Shown here: piece after piece, positions 12,382 through 23,984 of the stretch
How the letters are laid out: every line of letters starts with the position of its first letter
Position numbering within the stretch: the stretch's first letter is position 1
From: Isoetes taiwanensis
Lineage: Eukaryota; Streptophyta; Lycopodiopsida; Isoetales; Isoetaceae
Assembly (NCBI GenBank): GCA_021234155.1
Contig: JAJEKV010000052.1
Location: 5,313,606-5,377,605, forward strand
Length of the DNA stretch: 64,000 bases
Direction: 5' to 3'
Notes under the pieces: model-generated
What the model saw: the letters and a program-made list of their open reading frames with translations, nothing else
Databases searched by the model: none
What the model was told of the DNA's origin: nothing
Made by a program: the position numbers and the translations under genes

Positions 12382-12481
12382 TTCATTAATAAAAATTCTT
12401 TTTCAACTACGGCTTTGGTTTCAATCTTTAATGAATTTCCTTTGTTTCAGTTGCATTGTTCTTGTTCTCGACTCGCTATCC

Positions 12482-14299
12482 AGGGAAAACTGGAAGAAAG
12501 CTTGGATGCACACTAACAGACAAAAATTCGAATTAAGGATAGTTTTCGGGTCGGGGTGCTTTTTTTTGTGTAAATTAACAGGGTTCCGAAAAAAAGTGGG
12601 AATAGAATGAGTCCCACTTTAATTAAATACGACTTTGAAGTTAAAAAATGAATTATTTTATTTTGTACAAAGCCATTAATGATATCATAGCTTAACTGCT
12701 ATTGTATCTAAATCCTACCTTTAACAACATAATAGAATAAGTTTTCAGCACAAGGTTGCAACAATGCTATTGAATGCCGAGAAAGCACACAAATTGGATT
12801 TGACGAAGTAATACTCTGTTTCTGTATATCCACGGAAGTAAGATAAATATAGAACGACCCCTGTTTTAATAGAATAGTGAGCATCTAAAGCAAAAATAAA
12901 GAAAAAGGAGAAATCTGAGAAATAGAATAGAAGCTTTCACCTCACCGGAGTAGAAAGCCGTGAATGAAGTACAAAAAAAGATCTGGTTTTTTCTCTTCCT
13001 TTGCATCTAAATTAGCCGAGATTCATTCAGATGATTCATGCATGTGTAAGAGAAAAGCTATCCATGTATACTTCGGCAATGCCAAATCCACGTCTTCCAG
13101 AATATTTCTGTGAGAATGTTTCAGCATATTTCGATCCTGCAGGATTCATAGTGGTGGCTACATGTACCTATCCACTGCCCGAGGTGAATCGATGGATCAG
13201 AGATCACGAAAAATCTTCCTCCAGCAACAAAGGATCTTCCTAAGCATCTGTGTTTTGCTATCACGAATACATGCCACTGCCTCCTCATCTAGCTTCCACT
13301 TTGGTACAAAAAAACCTTTTATTTGCCACAACGGCCCTGTTCAAAAGCCTGTTACTTGCGACATCTTACATTCAATTAATGTTCACAACACCTGCTAACA
13401 GAAAAATCTTCAAACCTGCTTACCTAGGCATAAGATCTTGAACTTTCTTGCCGAATCACCTGGATAATGTGAAAGTTTGCCACTTTAGAGCTTATACTTG
13501 GAAAAACAGAGTTACCTAAGCTTCCAGCATCAGCTCGGATGAAGTCCTATGCTTATTCTATCGATCGACTGAAGCCACGCTTCCAAAAATCATTGCAGAG
13601 TAACCCCTCTTGAAATTATGTACTAGGTGATTTTCAATCTGGAGGACCATTACGCCATGTAAAGGGCTCTAGCAGCTCGCTTCACAGTGGGCGCAAGCTG
13701 GAGGAGGATGCGAGTGCTCCACCGAAGTCCGGCGGCCCGCTAGACCCTTTATAGGCGTAATGGCCGACGGGTGGAAATTACAGGACGTAATAACCGGTTG
13801 GCGAAATTATGTCCGTTGAATGGCTATGGCGTATTCTTAAATGATGGCTATGGCGTAGGAGGCAGTGGAGGAAAGATCTTTTCGAGGTGTATTCTTGAAT
13901 GGCTATGGCGTAAAACAACAATAGAGATTTATTTTTTTTTGGGAATGGCTATGGCATTACTTCCTGTGCCGAAATGTTGTTTTTGGGCAGAGGATTGTCT
14001 CTCTAGGTTCGTCTTTGCTCTCCTTTTGTGCGGATTATTGAATAAATCTTTTGTTACAATTTCAACAAAAGATCCTTGCTTTGTGTCAGTTTATGCAAAG
14101 CTTTAGAGATCCATGATATCCGGTGGTGGTGATATCGGATTCAACTATGGTGGGGCAGAAAGATAACAATGCTTGTGCAAGTTGCTTCTGGCCCTGTTCG
14201 GAACTGCAGTTTTGCAAGCGCCATAGCCGAATCTTCGTGACAGGGCCAATGCGAAACCAAATCAAGAAACCAATTTCTTTTTTCTGAATATTGCAGCGA
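12482..14299. other. Intergenic, no supported gene
   Basis: AT-rich, with a GC-rich island at 13670-13760. At 13815-13960 the phrase AATGGCTATGGCGTA and close variants recur four times at irregular spacing, a degenerate minisatellite. A 70-codon plus frame at 13031-13243 has no recognised relative. Confidence 0.4.
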
Positions 14300-14570
14300 T
14301 GGAATGCTTCCAAGTGAGGTGTTGTGTGGGAAACAGAGGAATTGAACCAGAGGAATCAGCATTGGTATTTCCAAAGTTCTAGAATCAGGAAACAATTTTG
14401 GAAGACAAAATCCACTAGTGGTTCAAGACAATATTTGGTTAAGTTTGCTCACAAACCTTTGGAGGACGCTTCATGGGTGCGTGGCAATGTTTTAGAAGCT
14501 TATCCGGATATTCTTAGGGAATATAAAGGTCGGAAAGCAAAGGAAGCCGAGAGACAAGAAGAAGTCCAAG
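14300..14570 (+). pseudogene. Ty3/Gypsy chromovirus integrase C-terminus with chromodomain (fragment)
   Basis: After a frame break near 14390, the plus strand reads SRQYLVKFAHKPLEDASW, then GNVLEAYPDILREYKG (about 14424-14530). This is the C-terminal chromodomain pattern of plant chromoviruses (YLVKW...EDATWE...), followed by a charged tail rich in K, E and R. Upstream pieces (PEESALVFPKF) fit the linker of Gypsy integrase. The rest of gag-pol is absent. It lies immediately left of a polypurine tract and LTR start, as expected. Confidence 0.65.
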
Positions 14571-14594
14571 ACAGCAGAGGACTGCTGCAATGTC

Positions 14595-14900
14595 AAGAGG
14601 GGGGGAATGCTATATGCCAAGGACGTGGATGTGGCAAAGGGCTTTAGGCCTTTTCGGGCCATGTGGTCCTTTGGGCTTTTGTCCAAAGAGGGCTTTGCTC
14701 CAAAGAAGGACCAAAGGGGCGTGCATGCTATATAGTTGCTCGGAGGAGAGCTCTGGGGCGGCTGTGCTTTGGCTGAGAGCTTGTGGTTGGGTGGTGAGAT
14801 AGCATGCCATGTCAAGTGTCTGTTTTAGCCATGCTATGTCCTGTACTCTTAGCAAATTAGAAATCCCTTTCGACTTGAATCAGCATTAACAACTCACGAT
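14595..14900 (+). mobile_element. Gypsy polypurine tract and 3' LTR start (partial)
   Basis: An uninterrupted purine-rich tract (14595-14607, AAGAGGGGGGGAA) is followed by TGCTATATGCC at 14608, a TG-starting LTR border. TATATAG at about 14730 could be the LTR TATA box. The LTR end cannot be fixed; the sequence runs into the left flank of the 12-kb element. Confidence 0.5.
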
Positions 14901-15045
14901 TCATCGCCTTATTCTTCCCTTTTTGACAGAAGCCACTTAAAAAAGCCTATTTTAAGCTCACTAAAACCTTGGCAGCAAACCGTGGCATGAATGCAACCGA
15001 TTCTACAGACTTATCTTAACACATACTATGGAATCTGGCCCTTAA

Positions 15046-15077
15046 AACCATCATTCAATTAAATTGGGATTATGTCT
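15046..15077 (+). repeat. Left terminal inverted repeat of the 12-kb element
   Basis: 32 bp identical to the reverse complement of 27162-27193 and of 45865-45896. TTAA precedes it at 15042-15045. It is followed at once by a half-site of palindrome family 2 (ATCGCGCC at 15087-15094). Confidence 0.9.
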
Positions 15078-15510
15078 ATTCCAAAATCGCGCCGTATAAG
15101 CTATTTATTGACCATTATATTGAATTAACCACACTTTGCACCGAAGTTCATTTTCGGGCTAGGAAGATGCATTTTATGTTGAAATGCAAGGGCATCCAAA
15201 TATTCGGGTCCAAAATGACCCATATTATGAAAGAATGTTGGCAATATAAAAGTAGGAAATTGCTTATTAATTCGCATAAATCACCGACGACAACGAAAAT
15301 CTAAACATTGAAATTGTAGTGTGTTTTACGAATAAATAATGCCAAAGCAAGTTGCTACGTAACGTAGATTTTCATATCAAATCAGCGCAAAACATTTTAT
15401 TCCCATAAATAACGATTATAGTGGAACATAAACTTTAAAAACTAATCCAATCATCGCCGACAAAGCGCCATAAGCGGTGCCGAGATCCTTTCGATCATGA
15501 ACAAACCATG

Positions 15511-17585
15511 CTATGGATTCCATATAAGATGGATTACAACATCAAAGGGATCGTGATAGAAGCGGACGGGATTCATAGCAACGACATCAAGCCGCCCCGG
15601 TTCTATTTCTAGCTCATGCACTGCAGAGGTCTCGTGGTTCATCCGCGGTAATAGAATGTGCCATAATAACAAGCGTATATGAAGTCGGGCCGATGGTTTG
15701 CCAATTTCATGCATAATGATTTATAGACACCTAAATTATTGACGTATATACATACAAATTATTGCAAGTATAGCAAACCATACACGTAATATAAAAGAAC
15801 AATACGCATACGTAACCAATAATGCTGATATAAGAACACAATATATATTCGAAAGAGTTTGGTGTAAAGTATATTTCATATTCAAAACTTTTTGAAAGTG
15901 TATTTCAGATACATATATATATATATCAAAAAAAGTTCCCTTTCTAGAACGATCTTCTAGGTCCCCTCACAATTTCCGTCCGATTAAGTTAAGGGTATAG
16001 TGTTTGTATCTCTTCGACCTTTTTTCCTCAGAAGCTATTTCGCGGCAAGATGTCGACAAAACGAAGCAGAAGTCATCTTTGTCAAAATCCTCGATGATAG
16101 GATGGTGGATTTAGTGATCGTGGATCGATTGAAGCAACACTTCAAGGCGCATCATCAACTATAATGATGTCTTCCTTCTCCCGAACGCCCAAGTCATCCA
16201 TCATGTCGCCAAGCATTTCACAAATATTTTTTACCTGTAGGATCCTTTTGGGTTATTGAATGACTTACATTTGCTCGATCCCAAACAGATGCCCAATCTC
16301 TATGTAACTCGTGAACTACTCTCAAAACTTCCTCAGATATTTCTATTCTCCATCGACGACCAAATTGCACAACCAAATAAAAAGAAAGCTTGGTCTAACA
16401 TCTCCTTCAGATACGGCCATGATATACCCATTTCAGATATGTCTCAAATGGTTTCGCATGCATACCATGATAAAGGAAATTGTGCTTTTAGGTAACGCTT
16501 TGCGAGCACTCCATTCAAATCGAACACCGTAATTTTGGAGGAAACCGGATTAGGTCCGAATAATAAAGCACACACTTGTGAGACAAGGAAAAGAAAATTG
16601 AAATCGCCTTGGCGCGATTTTCACCCTGTTGAATAATTGAAATCGCTACCGGCGCGATTTTCAATTTCGCTTGAAGAATTGAAATCGCTACCGGGCGCGA
16701 TTTTTTCATTTCGCTTTGAATAACATACCTTTTCGTTCCCCGCTCAACATCCGCAATGATGAGCTTACTCGGCCGTTTTCGGTCCGCCGTGGTGTCACCA
16801 CATCACTTAGTGTTTGAACTATGGTTGATACTTCATTACTTTTTATGCTAACCCGACTCGAAGCTTTCCGAATCCAATCGTATCATCTAGGATTTTGTCT
16901 TCTTCGCTTATGCTACCTACATCCACTTCGCCGGATTTTCCAATGTGATTGGAATGATAGGCACGCCTCGGGCCGCATAGTTAAGCTGTTGCTTGTCGAT
17001 ATTCTTCTTTATGCCCTCTATATGCTTTCTCATTTCTTCCCACTCTGCAGCCAGATCTGCAGGTAAGCTGGACTTAGAGCTGGAAGCTTTATTTTTTGCA
17101 CTACCTAGCGGACCCCTAGGTGCCACCTCTAGCACTTTCTCGAAAAAAATATCGAGGAAGTCCTTGGCTTGACCATCGAGACCACACTTTGGCATTTCCT
17201 AGCTAGCTTCAGAGCTTCCCGCCCGACATAACCTCCAACATGAAACTCCCAACACGTAGACTCTAAAGGGCAGAAGGCTTCAATCAGAAAACTCGAAAGG
17301 GCCAAAGAAAACCCGTACTTATTCAGCCTCCCCTTATGCGCCGTCAGTAGCTCATACTTGATTGGTGAATTAAGGACAGGGTCGACCCCAGCTTTTCTTC
17401 TTCCTCTTCCTCTTCCTCTTCGGGCCCGTGTCCACATCCACATCCGGTAGCCCCTTTCCCTTTGTCTTCGCGAATTGATTCGACATAAAAACATTCTTCA
17501 ATAGGGGTTCATCTAGCCGATAGCAATCGCCAAGCAATCTTCTCACCTTCCGGTTTCCCCTTGAGTCTTTCATATTCTTTATCAT
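15511..17585 (-). pseudogene. HAD superfamily FCP1/NIF-like gene, copy 2, inside the 12-kb element
   Basis: Read on the minus strand. 17370-17585 has a basic segment ending KRKRKRKKKSW (nuclear-localisation-like). 17180-17390 has LLTAHKGRLNKYGFSLALSS and LKLARKCQSVVS. 16917-17160 has DIFFEKVLEVAPRGPLGSAK. HAD motif I reads VFDLNGVLAKRYL (Asp codon near 16519), motif II AIWSSMENRNISEEVLRVV (about 16320-16375), and motif IV IIIVDDA then KCCFN (about 16130-16175). Further left, 15511-15714 is conserved with copy 3 and ends FYHDPFDVVIHLIWNP. As in the other copies the motif is D-x-N-G rather than D-x-D. Frameshifts occur between nearly all blocks, and palindromes of family 2 lie between motif I and the FFEK block, where an intron may once have been. 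It is the leftmost gene block of the element. Confidence 0.7.
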
Positions 17586-20500
17586 CCATAATGGCTATCA
17601 TAAGGACTAGCACATGTGAGATCTTACTTTCGTACTAAACTCACTATCTTTGTTTTCATCTATCATTACCGCTTGCCTCATCACTTTAATGCATTCGACA
17701 TCATTTGCAGCAGCTAGTGCATATGCGTAGGGAAATGCCTGAGTGGCAAACCGTCACGATAGTATAATGCATCTCACCGCCAAACCACCGCATGTGTTGA
17801 AGAAGGTGTCAGAATCATCCCCGTCCATCTCGCGCCACGGCTATCAAGAACAAATAGAGTGATGTCTGGTTGGCCCTTCACCCACCTGCATGGCACACTT
17901 ATAACCGCGGACACCTTATAGAAAAAAGGAGACTCGCCTTCATCGCCGCCTTCTTCACCAAAGCAACTTTTCTTTTTTTAGGTCGACGCAACTTTCGTGG
18001 TGAATCCCCTTAAGAGTTGCCACATTCTTCGCCTTTTGTCGCTTCACAAAATCTTTTGACCAAAATACATATTTCTTAATGTCATCATTAGATACGCTTG
18101 TACTTTTGCATTAAGCCTATCTCTCGATAACATCATGTCTCCCCGAGAGCCTTTGCGCTTCTTCACCAACAAATTTTTTCAGACTTTCATATTTTTTATC
18201 GATTCGCATGCATCTTCGAAAAGATGTCAAGTGCTTTGTCAGCAGACGCTTTCTTGTAGATAACTTCCTTTCTCGATGCAACTATCTAGAACGTAGATTA
18301 ATTCTCAAGATCATCCAATCCTTGTGCCTTTCTCATTTCTCGGATACCTATATCAAAAATAGACGATCTTTATGGAGGAAACCCGCCATACGACCGGGTA
18401 ACTTCTTTTCCTAATAGGGCCCCAAAATTTCGCTCCACTTTTCCCATACCCGGGTCAAGAAAAACAATCTTGCAGGCATCCTTTGGCACCGCTTTGCTCT
18501 TTCCGCGGCCAGCTTGTGCATCCCCTTTTTCTTCTTTGATCTAGTGGCCTTGTTCTTGTCCTCAGATATGGTTTGGCACGTTGTCCTTTCTAGTAATTTG
18601 AATTCGCACTCTTAGATTGCCCTTGTGTCCGGTCGGGCATTGGTTTTCCATATTCGATCCATTGGTTACGAAGCGTCGCAAATCGCCCACATACCGACCG
18701 CAAAATATGGGCCGCTAGATAAAAAAAAAAAACAGTCGCGGAAAGTAACAATATAAAACGCGCCAGCGCTGCTGCAATCACGATTTATTTAACGCCACCG
18801 GGCGCCGATTTCTTCATGATGAAGAATTTCCGCCAGCGCCGCTTCTTGTAAACTGGCCACACAAATAACAATAACGCCAGCGCGCTTTTGCTAATCACGA
18901 TTTAGAAAATCGCAGCCATATGAAGAAATCGCCAGCGCTTCTTTGTAAATACGCGATTAGCTTAAAACGCCGGGCGCGATTTGGAACGCTATGTGTGGAA
19001 CATAAAATACCTTTTGTACAGGAATGTCTTTCCCATGTCATTCAAGAGCGCTACCGATTTCGCTAATTCTGGCCGCTGCTTGGGAGCCACCGAGGAATCG
19101 GCAATTTCGGACCGAATACGCCTATAGAATAACCGATTTCCAGTTTTTTGCTTGACCGATCAAAACCTTCGCTTCTCCACTCAATGCCGGGCCATCTATT
19201 ATCATGAAGTGAATATCGAGGTTGCCGCTAAATCTTCAAGTTTATTCCATATCAACACCTTCTTCGCCTTTCATATCAAAAGGCACCACATCTCACCGCA
19301 AGATTGGCACCTCGCCCCGGTTTTCTATCATGTCGCCGACTATTTCCATTGCGTACGCTTGTCAAATCTTCTCACGACAAACATAGCCTTCGTGGACCTC
19401 AAAAAGCCCGGCGACATGGATAGGATGCGGAAGCTAAGGCCCAAAGTGGATACTTGTCGCGATATTTTGAGTTTGCTCATGGCCTCTAACCGCCTCGCCT
19501 TTGTCATCATCACTAGTCATATCCGTAATGCCTAGAACGCCCGGTGTTTCCCTCGCTCTAGAACTTGCATCTTCCTTCTTTTTAAAGCTTGTAGGTACGC
19601 ACTAGTCGACGGCCTTGTAATCGATTGCTCTTCTCACAAATGAGAGACCTTCACATATTTTTTTTGGTGTCAATAGATCACCACCGACCAGCCAAATTTG
19701 AAGAGGTTATCCATGGCCTCATCCGCTCTTAGGGCGCCTTTTAAAGGAACTAGCACCGCAGAATTTAACTTCTTCAATACTTTTTATTTTTTCTCGACCC
19801 GCTTCAAGTAATACCTAACAAGAAGAATCGCCCCGTTTTTCGCATGTGATCGTAATACCTTGTTTCTTCATTTGATCTGCTTTCCTTAACTCTAGACATG
19901 AAAATCGAGATCCGCTTTTCCGCTTAGTCTTGAAGATCTCCACATACCATTCGTGAGCCCTCCGTAGATCTTCTTCGACATGGAGGCTCTACCGAGCCTT
20001 CATTATTTCGGTCAGATCGCCAATGGTCACAACGCAGCAAATCTAAGAATCGATACATCTTCATCCGTTTGGTTTTTTCTTCAGGCAGATGTCCCCTTGA
20101 CCCTCGCAAGCAGGCTTTGCTTTTCTTTTCACATTTTAGAAGATCCCGAAAGTTACAATCATGTGGTGAGTAATGAAATCGCTACGAGCCGCTTTTCATA
20201 GACGCTTTTACTTTCAAAAACATAAATTGTACACTGTGGAAAGTAGCAGACAACCAAAACCACTATAATTATAAATCGCTACCGAAGCCGCGTTTTAAGA
20301 GGGGACCTACGACACTTCTCTTTATAAGAGACATACTAGGCTACAAAAAGACTTGTCAAAAGAACTGAGAATACGTAAGTAAAGACTTACACCTGCCTAC
20401 ATTATACAAAATGGAGAATTGTTCCAACAAAAAACATATCGGAGTAAAGGAGAAGATTATAACAAAAACACACAAAAACAAGGTAGTAAAAGCAAGAGAA

Positions 20501-22401
20501 ATGACACGTAAAACAATATGAAAGGTAGACAATACACAGAGACACGCATACACGTAAAATACACAAAGTTGAAAACATCCTAGAAACCTAACAATAAAAG
20601 GGACACGTAAATCAATTACAAAACAAAAAACGATCAATTACCCGAGGCGCTTTGTTGATCAAAACTTTCGCTTGTTCAAAGCAGCCTCCGTGCTTGGGAT
20701 TTGTGCTTTAGTGTCGCCCACCTCTACCAATACTGGCCACAAGCCGATCCTCTAGACGCCATAGAACCGCAAGTGCGATAGTATGAGACTGGGTTTTGGT
20801 TTAAACTTATATGTATGCTCATAATCTAGGCCGCCGATTTACAAATCAGAAATTCAAATTCGGCCCTTTTAAATTTATACCGCTTTAATTAACCGCCTGG
20901 TCCCGCCCATTTACAAATTTAAATTGTGTTTTTCTTTTTAGTGCAATTTCAAGATAACAATTAATTATTAATTTCAAGAAACGATATGTGGCAATCTACT
21001 ACCACCTAATCGGCCACCTACTATCGAGAGCCCAAAGATCATTCCTAGTATCGAGCCCAAGAACAATCGACTATCGAGCGCCCAAGATCCGCTCGATCCC
21101 ATTCGATCGATCGAGCCGCCTTCAATCCATTCGATCGAGTCGCCTTCAATTCCCATTCGATGTCCGCTGAACTATGGTGAATTCGAATGCATTCTCTTTG
21201 TTCTCAATTTTTCGCCCCTCTATTTTTACAATGCATTCTCGGTTCTTTATCGCTTTTTGAGAAGAATGCTATCTTTTAACAAAGAAACTTGAAGCCGAAG
21301 TAGGATTGTGTAAAATCAAGATTTGAATCCAAGTTCTATGTGTCATGGTGTTCCTCTTGGAACAAGTTTCTCAGAAGATTTCTATTCTAAACCGCAATTA
21401 TGAAGATGAGGCTCTTCCAAGAAGACATCCCTAAGCGTGCATACAACAGGAAAGCGTGGGCACATTTGTAGCATGGCCAAAAGAACGCCCTCAAAAAAGG
21501 TATGTATATTTGGATATTCAAAAAAAGAATATATCATATCATCTCATGATGTTGTGAACTTTGAATTCTTTGATGGTCTTTAGCTTGTTTTTTATCAACC
21601 CCATGAAACTACACATTAATGAAAATATGTAGTTTCTTGGGGTTGGTCATACCGGGCCGAGGGCATCACAGATTCAATGTTTTCGACATTGCATATAAAA
21701 AAAATAAACTAATGACGTAAAAGTATAGTGCAAATTGCGCCAGCGCGAAGTTTGTATTCATATTCCAAAAAGTTATGTACATTTCTTCTTCTCGCAAAAT
21801 GCGCCAGCGCCAATTCTTTCTATCTCTACAATATGTCGACAGTGCCCACTTCATCCGCCTAATCCCGCAAGAAGTCCCACCAACCACCCTCGATATGACA
21901 GATCCTCATCTTTCCCCGAGGATGTCGAAGTCTCCAAACCGTAGTGTTGTATCGATCCCCGATACTATAAATCAAATCCTTGTACTTATTTGTTGGCATG
22001 AGCCTTACTAAGAGCATGAGGAGTCCGATATGTCCATAGATGCGATGGAAGTGTACCCATGGCCCCCGATACAGCCGCCTAATGGATTCTCCAACTCTCT
22101 TTGAACGCTTTGAACAAAGACACTCAAGTAATATCTTGTACAGTGGTCCAGAGTTGATGGTCGCCCGTGGAACTAGAACCAAACCAAAGTATTTGAACCA
22201 GCCGTCCATGCATAAGGAAAATCCATGGCACTAGAACGAGAGAAAGTAATTAGCACGATCTATTTCACACGCCACCGGGCGCGATTTGTATAGAGCCGTA
22301 TGAAATTGAAATGCCAAATTAAAAACGCCACCGGGCGCGATTTGATTAACCTAGTGGAAAACGTAACCCCAAAATAGAAATGCGCCAAGCGCGATTTCTC
22401 C
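16600..22401. repeat. Dispersed palindrome family 2 (AAATCGC / GCGATTT)
   Basis: Palindromes with arms (G)AAATCGC and GCGATTT(C) around a CCGG- or CTTGG-type core recur at about 16602-16622, 16638-16660, 16679-16703, 18790-18812, 18962-18981, 20175-20195, 20270-20292, 21733-21750, 21796-21812, 22262-22286, 22325-22345 and 22379-22398. Degenerate forms lie at 18750-18780 and 18868-18960. In copy 3 the cleanest form is GAAATCGCGCCGGCGCGATT at 44246-44267, with others at 44312-44334 and 45845-45857. Several share the same variant (GCTACCGG in the left core), showing they were duplicated or homogenised. They are strongly CpG-rich in AT-rich surroundings. Confidence 0.8.
17586..20165 (-). pseudogene. 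Degenerate minus-strand coding block of the 12-kb element
   Basis: Protein-like minus-strand segments separated by frameshifts: about 17650-17800 (AFPYAYALAAANDVECIKVM then EFSTKV), 18590-18781 (ILRSVCGRFATLRNQWIEYG), 19152-19535 (MEIVGDMIENRGEVPIL) and about 19820-20000. They run in the same direction as the HAD gene and probably belong to its 5' part or to a second element gene. No family recognised. Palindromes of family 2 cluster at 18750-18985 within it. Confidence 0.4.
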
Positions 22402-22950
22402 CATTCCAACATATTATTCTAACAAAATGCATAATGCGTAATGCACGCGTAACGCACGCGTAATTCAAAATATAAAGCCGCTTAGAGCAGATATATAATA
22501 ATAATACTCCTTGTTTAGTTCAATATTTAGTTCATTGTTTTAGTTCATTATTTAGAACTGATAGAGGAAGAGCTAGTGAAGATCTATGATCTATGATCTA
22601 TGATCTAGATCATAGAGCAAGATCATAGATCGATATGAAATAGAACGATAGAGTAATATGATATGATAGAGAATGATATGATATGAAATAGAACTGATGC
22701 ATGTAAAAGTAAATAACATGCTTTATGGAAAATAACTACTTTATGTAAATAACAAAATACTAACCCGAAAACCTTAAGAAGTGATTCGAGAAGCCTTAAG
22801 AAGCCGAGAAAAAGCAATAGCAGCTAATTTGGAGAAAAAGCAATAGCAGCCGAGAAGCTTTAACACAAAAAACCAAAGTTATTCAAAGTCGAGATTGTAG
22901 AGAGCCAAAAGCCAAAAACCGAAAACCTTGTATAGAGCCTACAAACCTTG
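20200..22950. other. Central non-coding part of the 12-kb element
   Basis: AT-rich, with palindromes of family 2 but no recognised coding sequence. At 20990-21150 CGATCGA-type phrases (GATCGAGCC, CTATCGAGC) recur. At 22575-22635 a short ATCTATG tandem abuts its own inverse (ATAGATC). Confidence 0.4.
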
Positions 22951-22964
22951 TATAGAACCTTGTA

Positions 22965-23450
22965 TTGAGCCGAAAAGCATATAGAAGCCGAAAAGCATAT
23001 AGAAGCCGAAGTTTAAAGCGTAAAAGCGTAAAAGCCGAAGTTTATAGAAGCCGAAAAGTCGAGAAGCAATTAGAAGAGAAGCAGAGAAGCGCATTTGAAA
23101 ACCTTTGTAGAAACCTTTTTAGCCGAAAAACCTTGAGCCGAAAACCCTAAAGCGTAAGATTGTAGAAGCCTAAAAACCCCGAAAAGCCGCCATAAAAAAA
23201 CGATAAAAACAGATTGTAGAAGCCGAAAGCGCCAGATAAAAAAACGATAAAAAGCGATAGAAGCCGAAGTTTAAAGCGATAGACGCCGAGAAGCCGAGAT
23301 TGAAGCGTAAGCCAAGTTTGAAGCGCATAATAGAAGCCGAGAAGCGATTGAAGCAAATAGAAGCCGAGAAGAAATTAGAAGCGTAAAGGTGAAATTGGAA
23401 GCGCGAATGCCTGGAATTGGAAGCGTAAGCAAAACCGAATTAAAAGTGAG
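22965..23450 (+). repeat. Purine-rich minisatellite, unit near AGAAGCCGAAAAGC
   Basis: About 480 bp in which the plus strand is almost pure A and G apart from CC dinucleotides in phrases such as TAGAAGCCGAGAAGC and GCGATAGAAGCCGAAG. Units vary from about 10 to 20 bp. The strand asymmetry is extreme. It lies between the divergent gene blocks of the 12-kb element. Confidence 0.7.
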
Positions 23451-23575
23451 AGAGAAAAAGTTCGAAAACGAATGCTAACTTGAAATAATAACCGCTTTCA
23501 AAATTTCATCATCACCATTATTATAACTTCCGCGAAAATTTATTGCACCGTTAATTGTTTTAAGGACCGCGAAGT

Positions 23576-23797
23576 TTATCCCTTGTAATAACAATGTTAA
23601 ATTTATTATAAGGGTTATTATAGGATACCAAGGTTATCCCTTGTAATAATAAGGTTAAATTTATTATAAGGGTTATTATAGGATACCAAGGTTATCCCTT
23701 TAATGGTTAAGTTAACCTTTTAAGGTTAACCCTCATAAGGGTTATCCCTTTTACAAGGTTAAAATTTATTACAAAGGTTATTATAGGATACAAGTTA
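23576..23797 (+). repeat. 58-bp tandem repeat, two near-identical units plus a diverged third
   Basis: 23576-23633 and 23634-23691 are 58-bp units differing at only two positions. Each starts TTATCCCTTGTAATAA and ends GGATACCAAGG. A third diverged unit with an internal AAGGTTAACC palindrome runs to about 23797. It lies just upstream of the transposase reading frame. Confidence 0.8.
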
Positions 23798-23984
23798 TAA
23801 GGCTAATAAGTAGAGGGTTTTATTTATATATAATGTTGAGGAAAATAACTTGGGGAATCCCATTATATAAATAGAATGATCAAATAGAATAAGACATATG
23901 AGGCTTTCATTTATGAACATGTTATTGAGAGGTTATTTGATATGCTAACTTACTATATATTTTTATGCATTCTAGGTCAATGGC

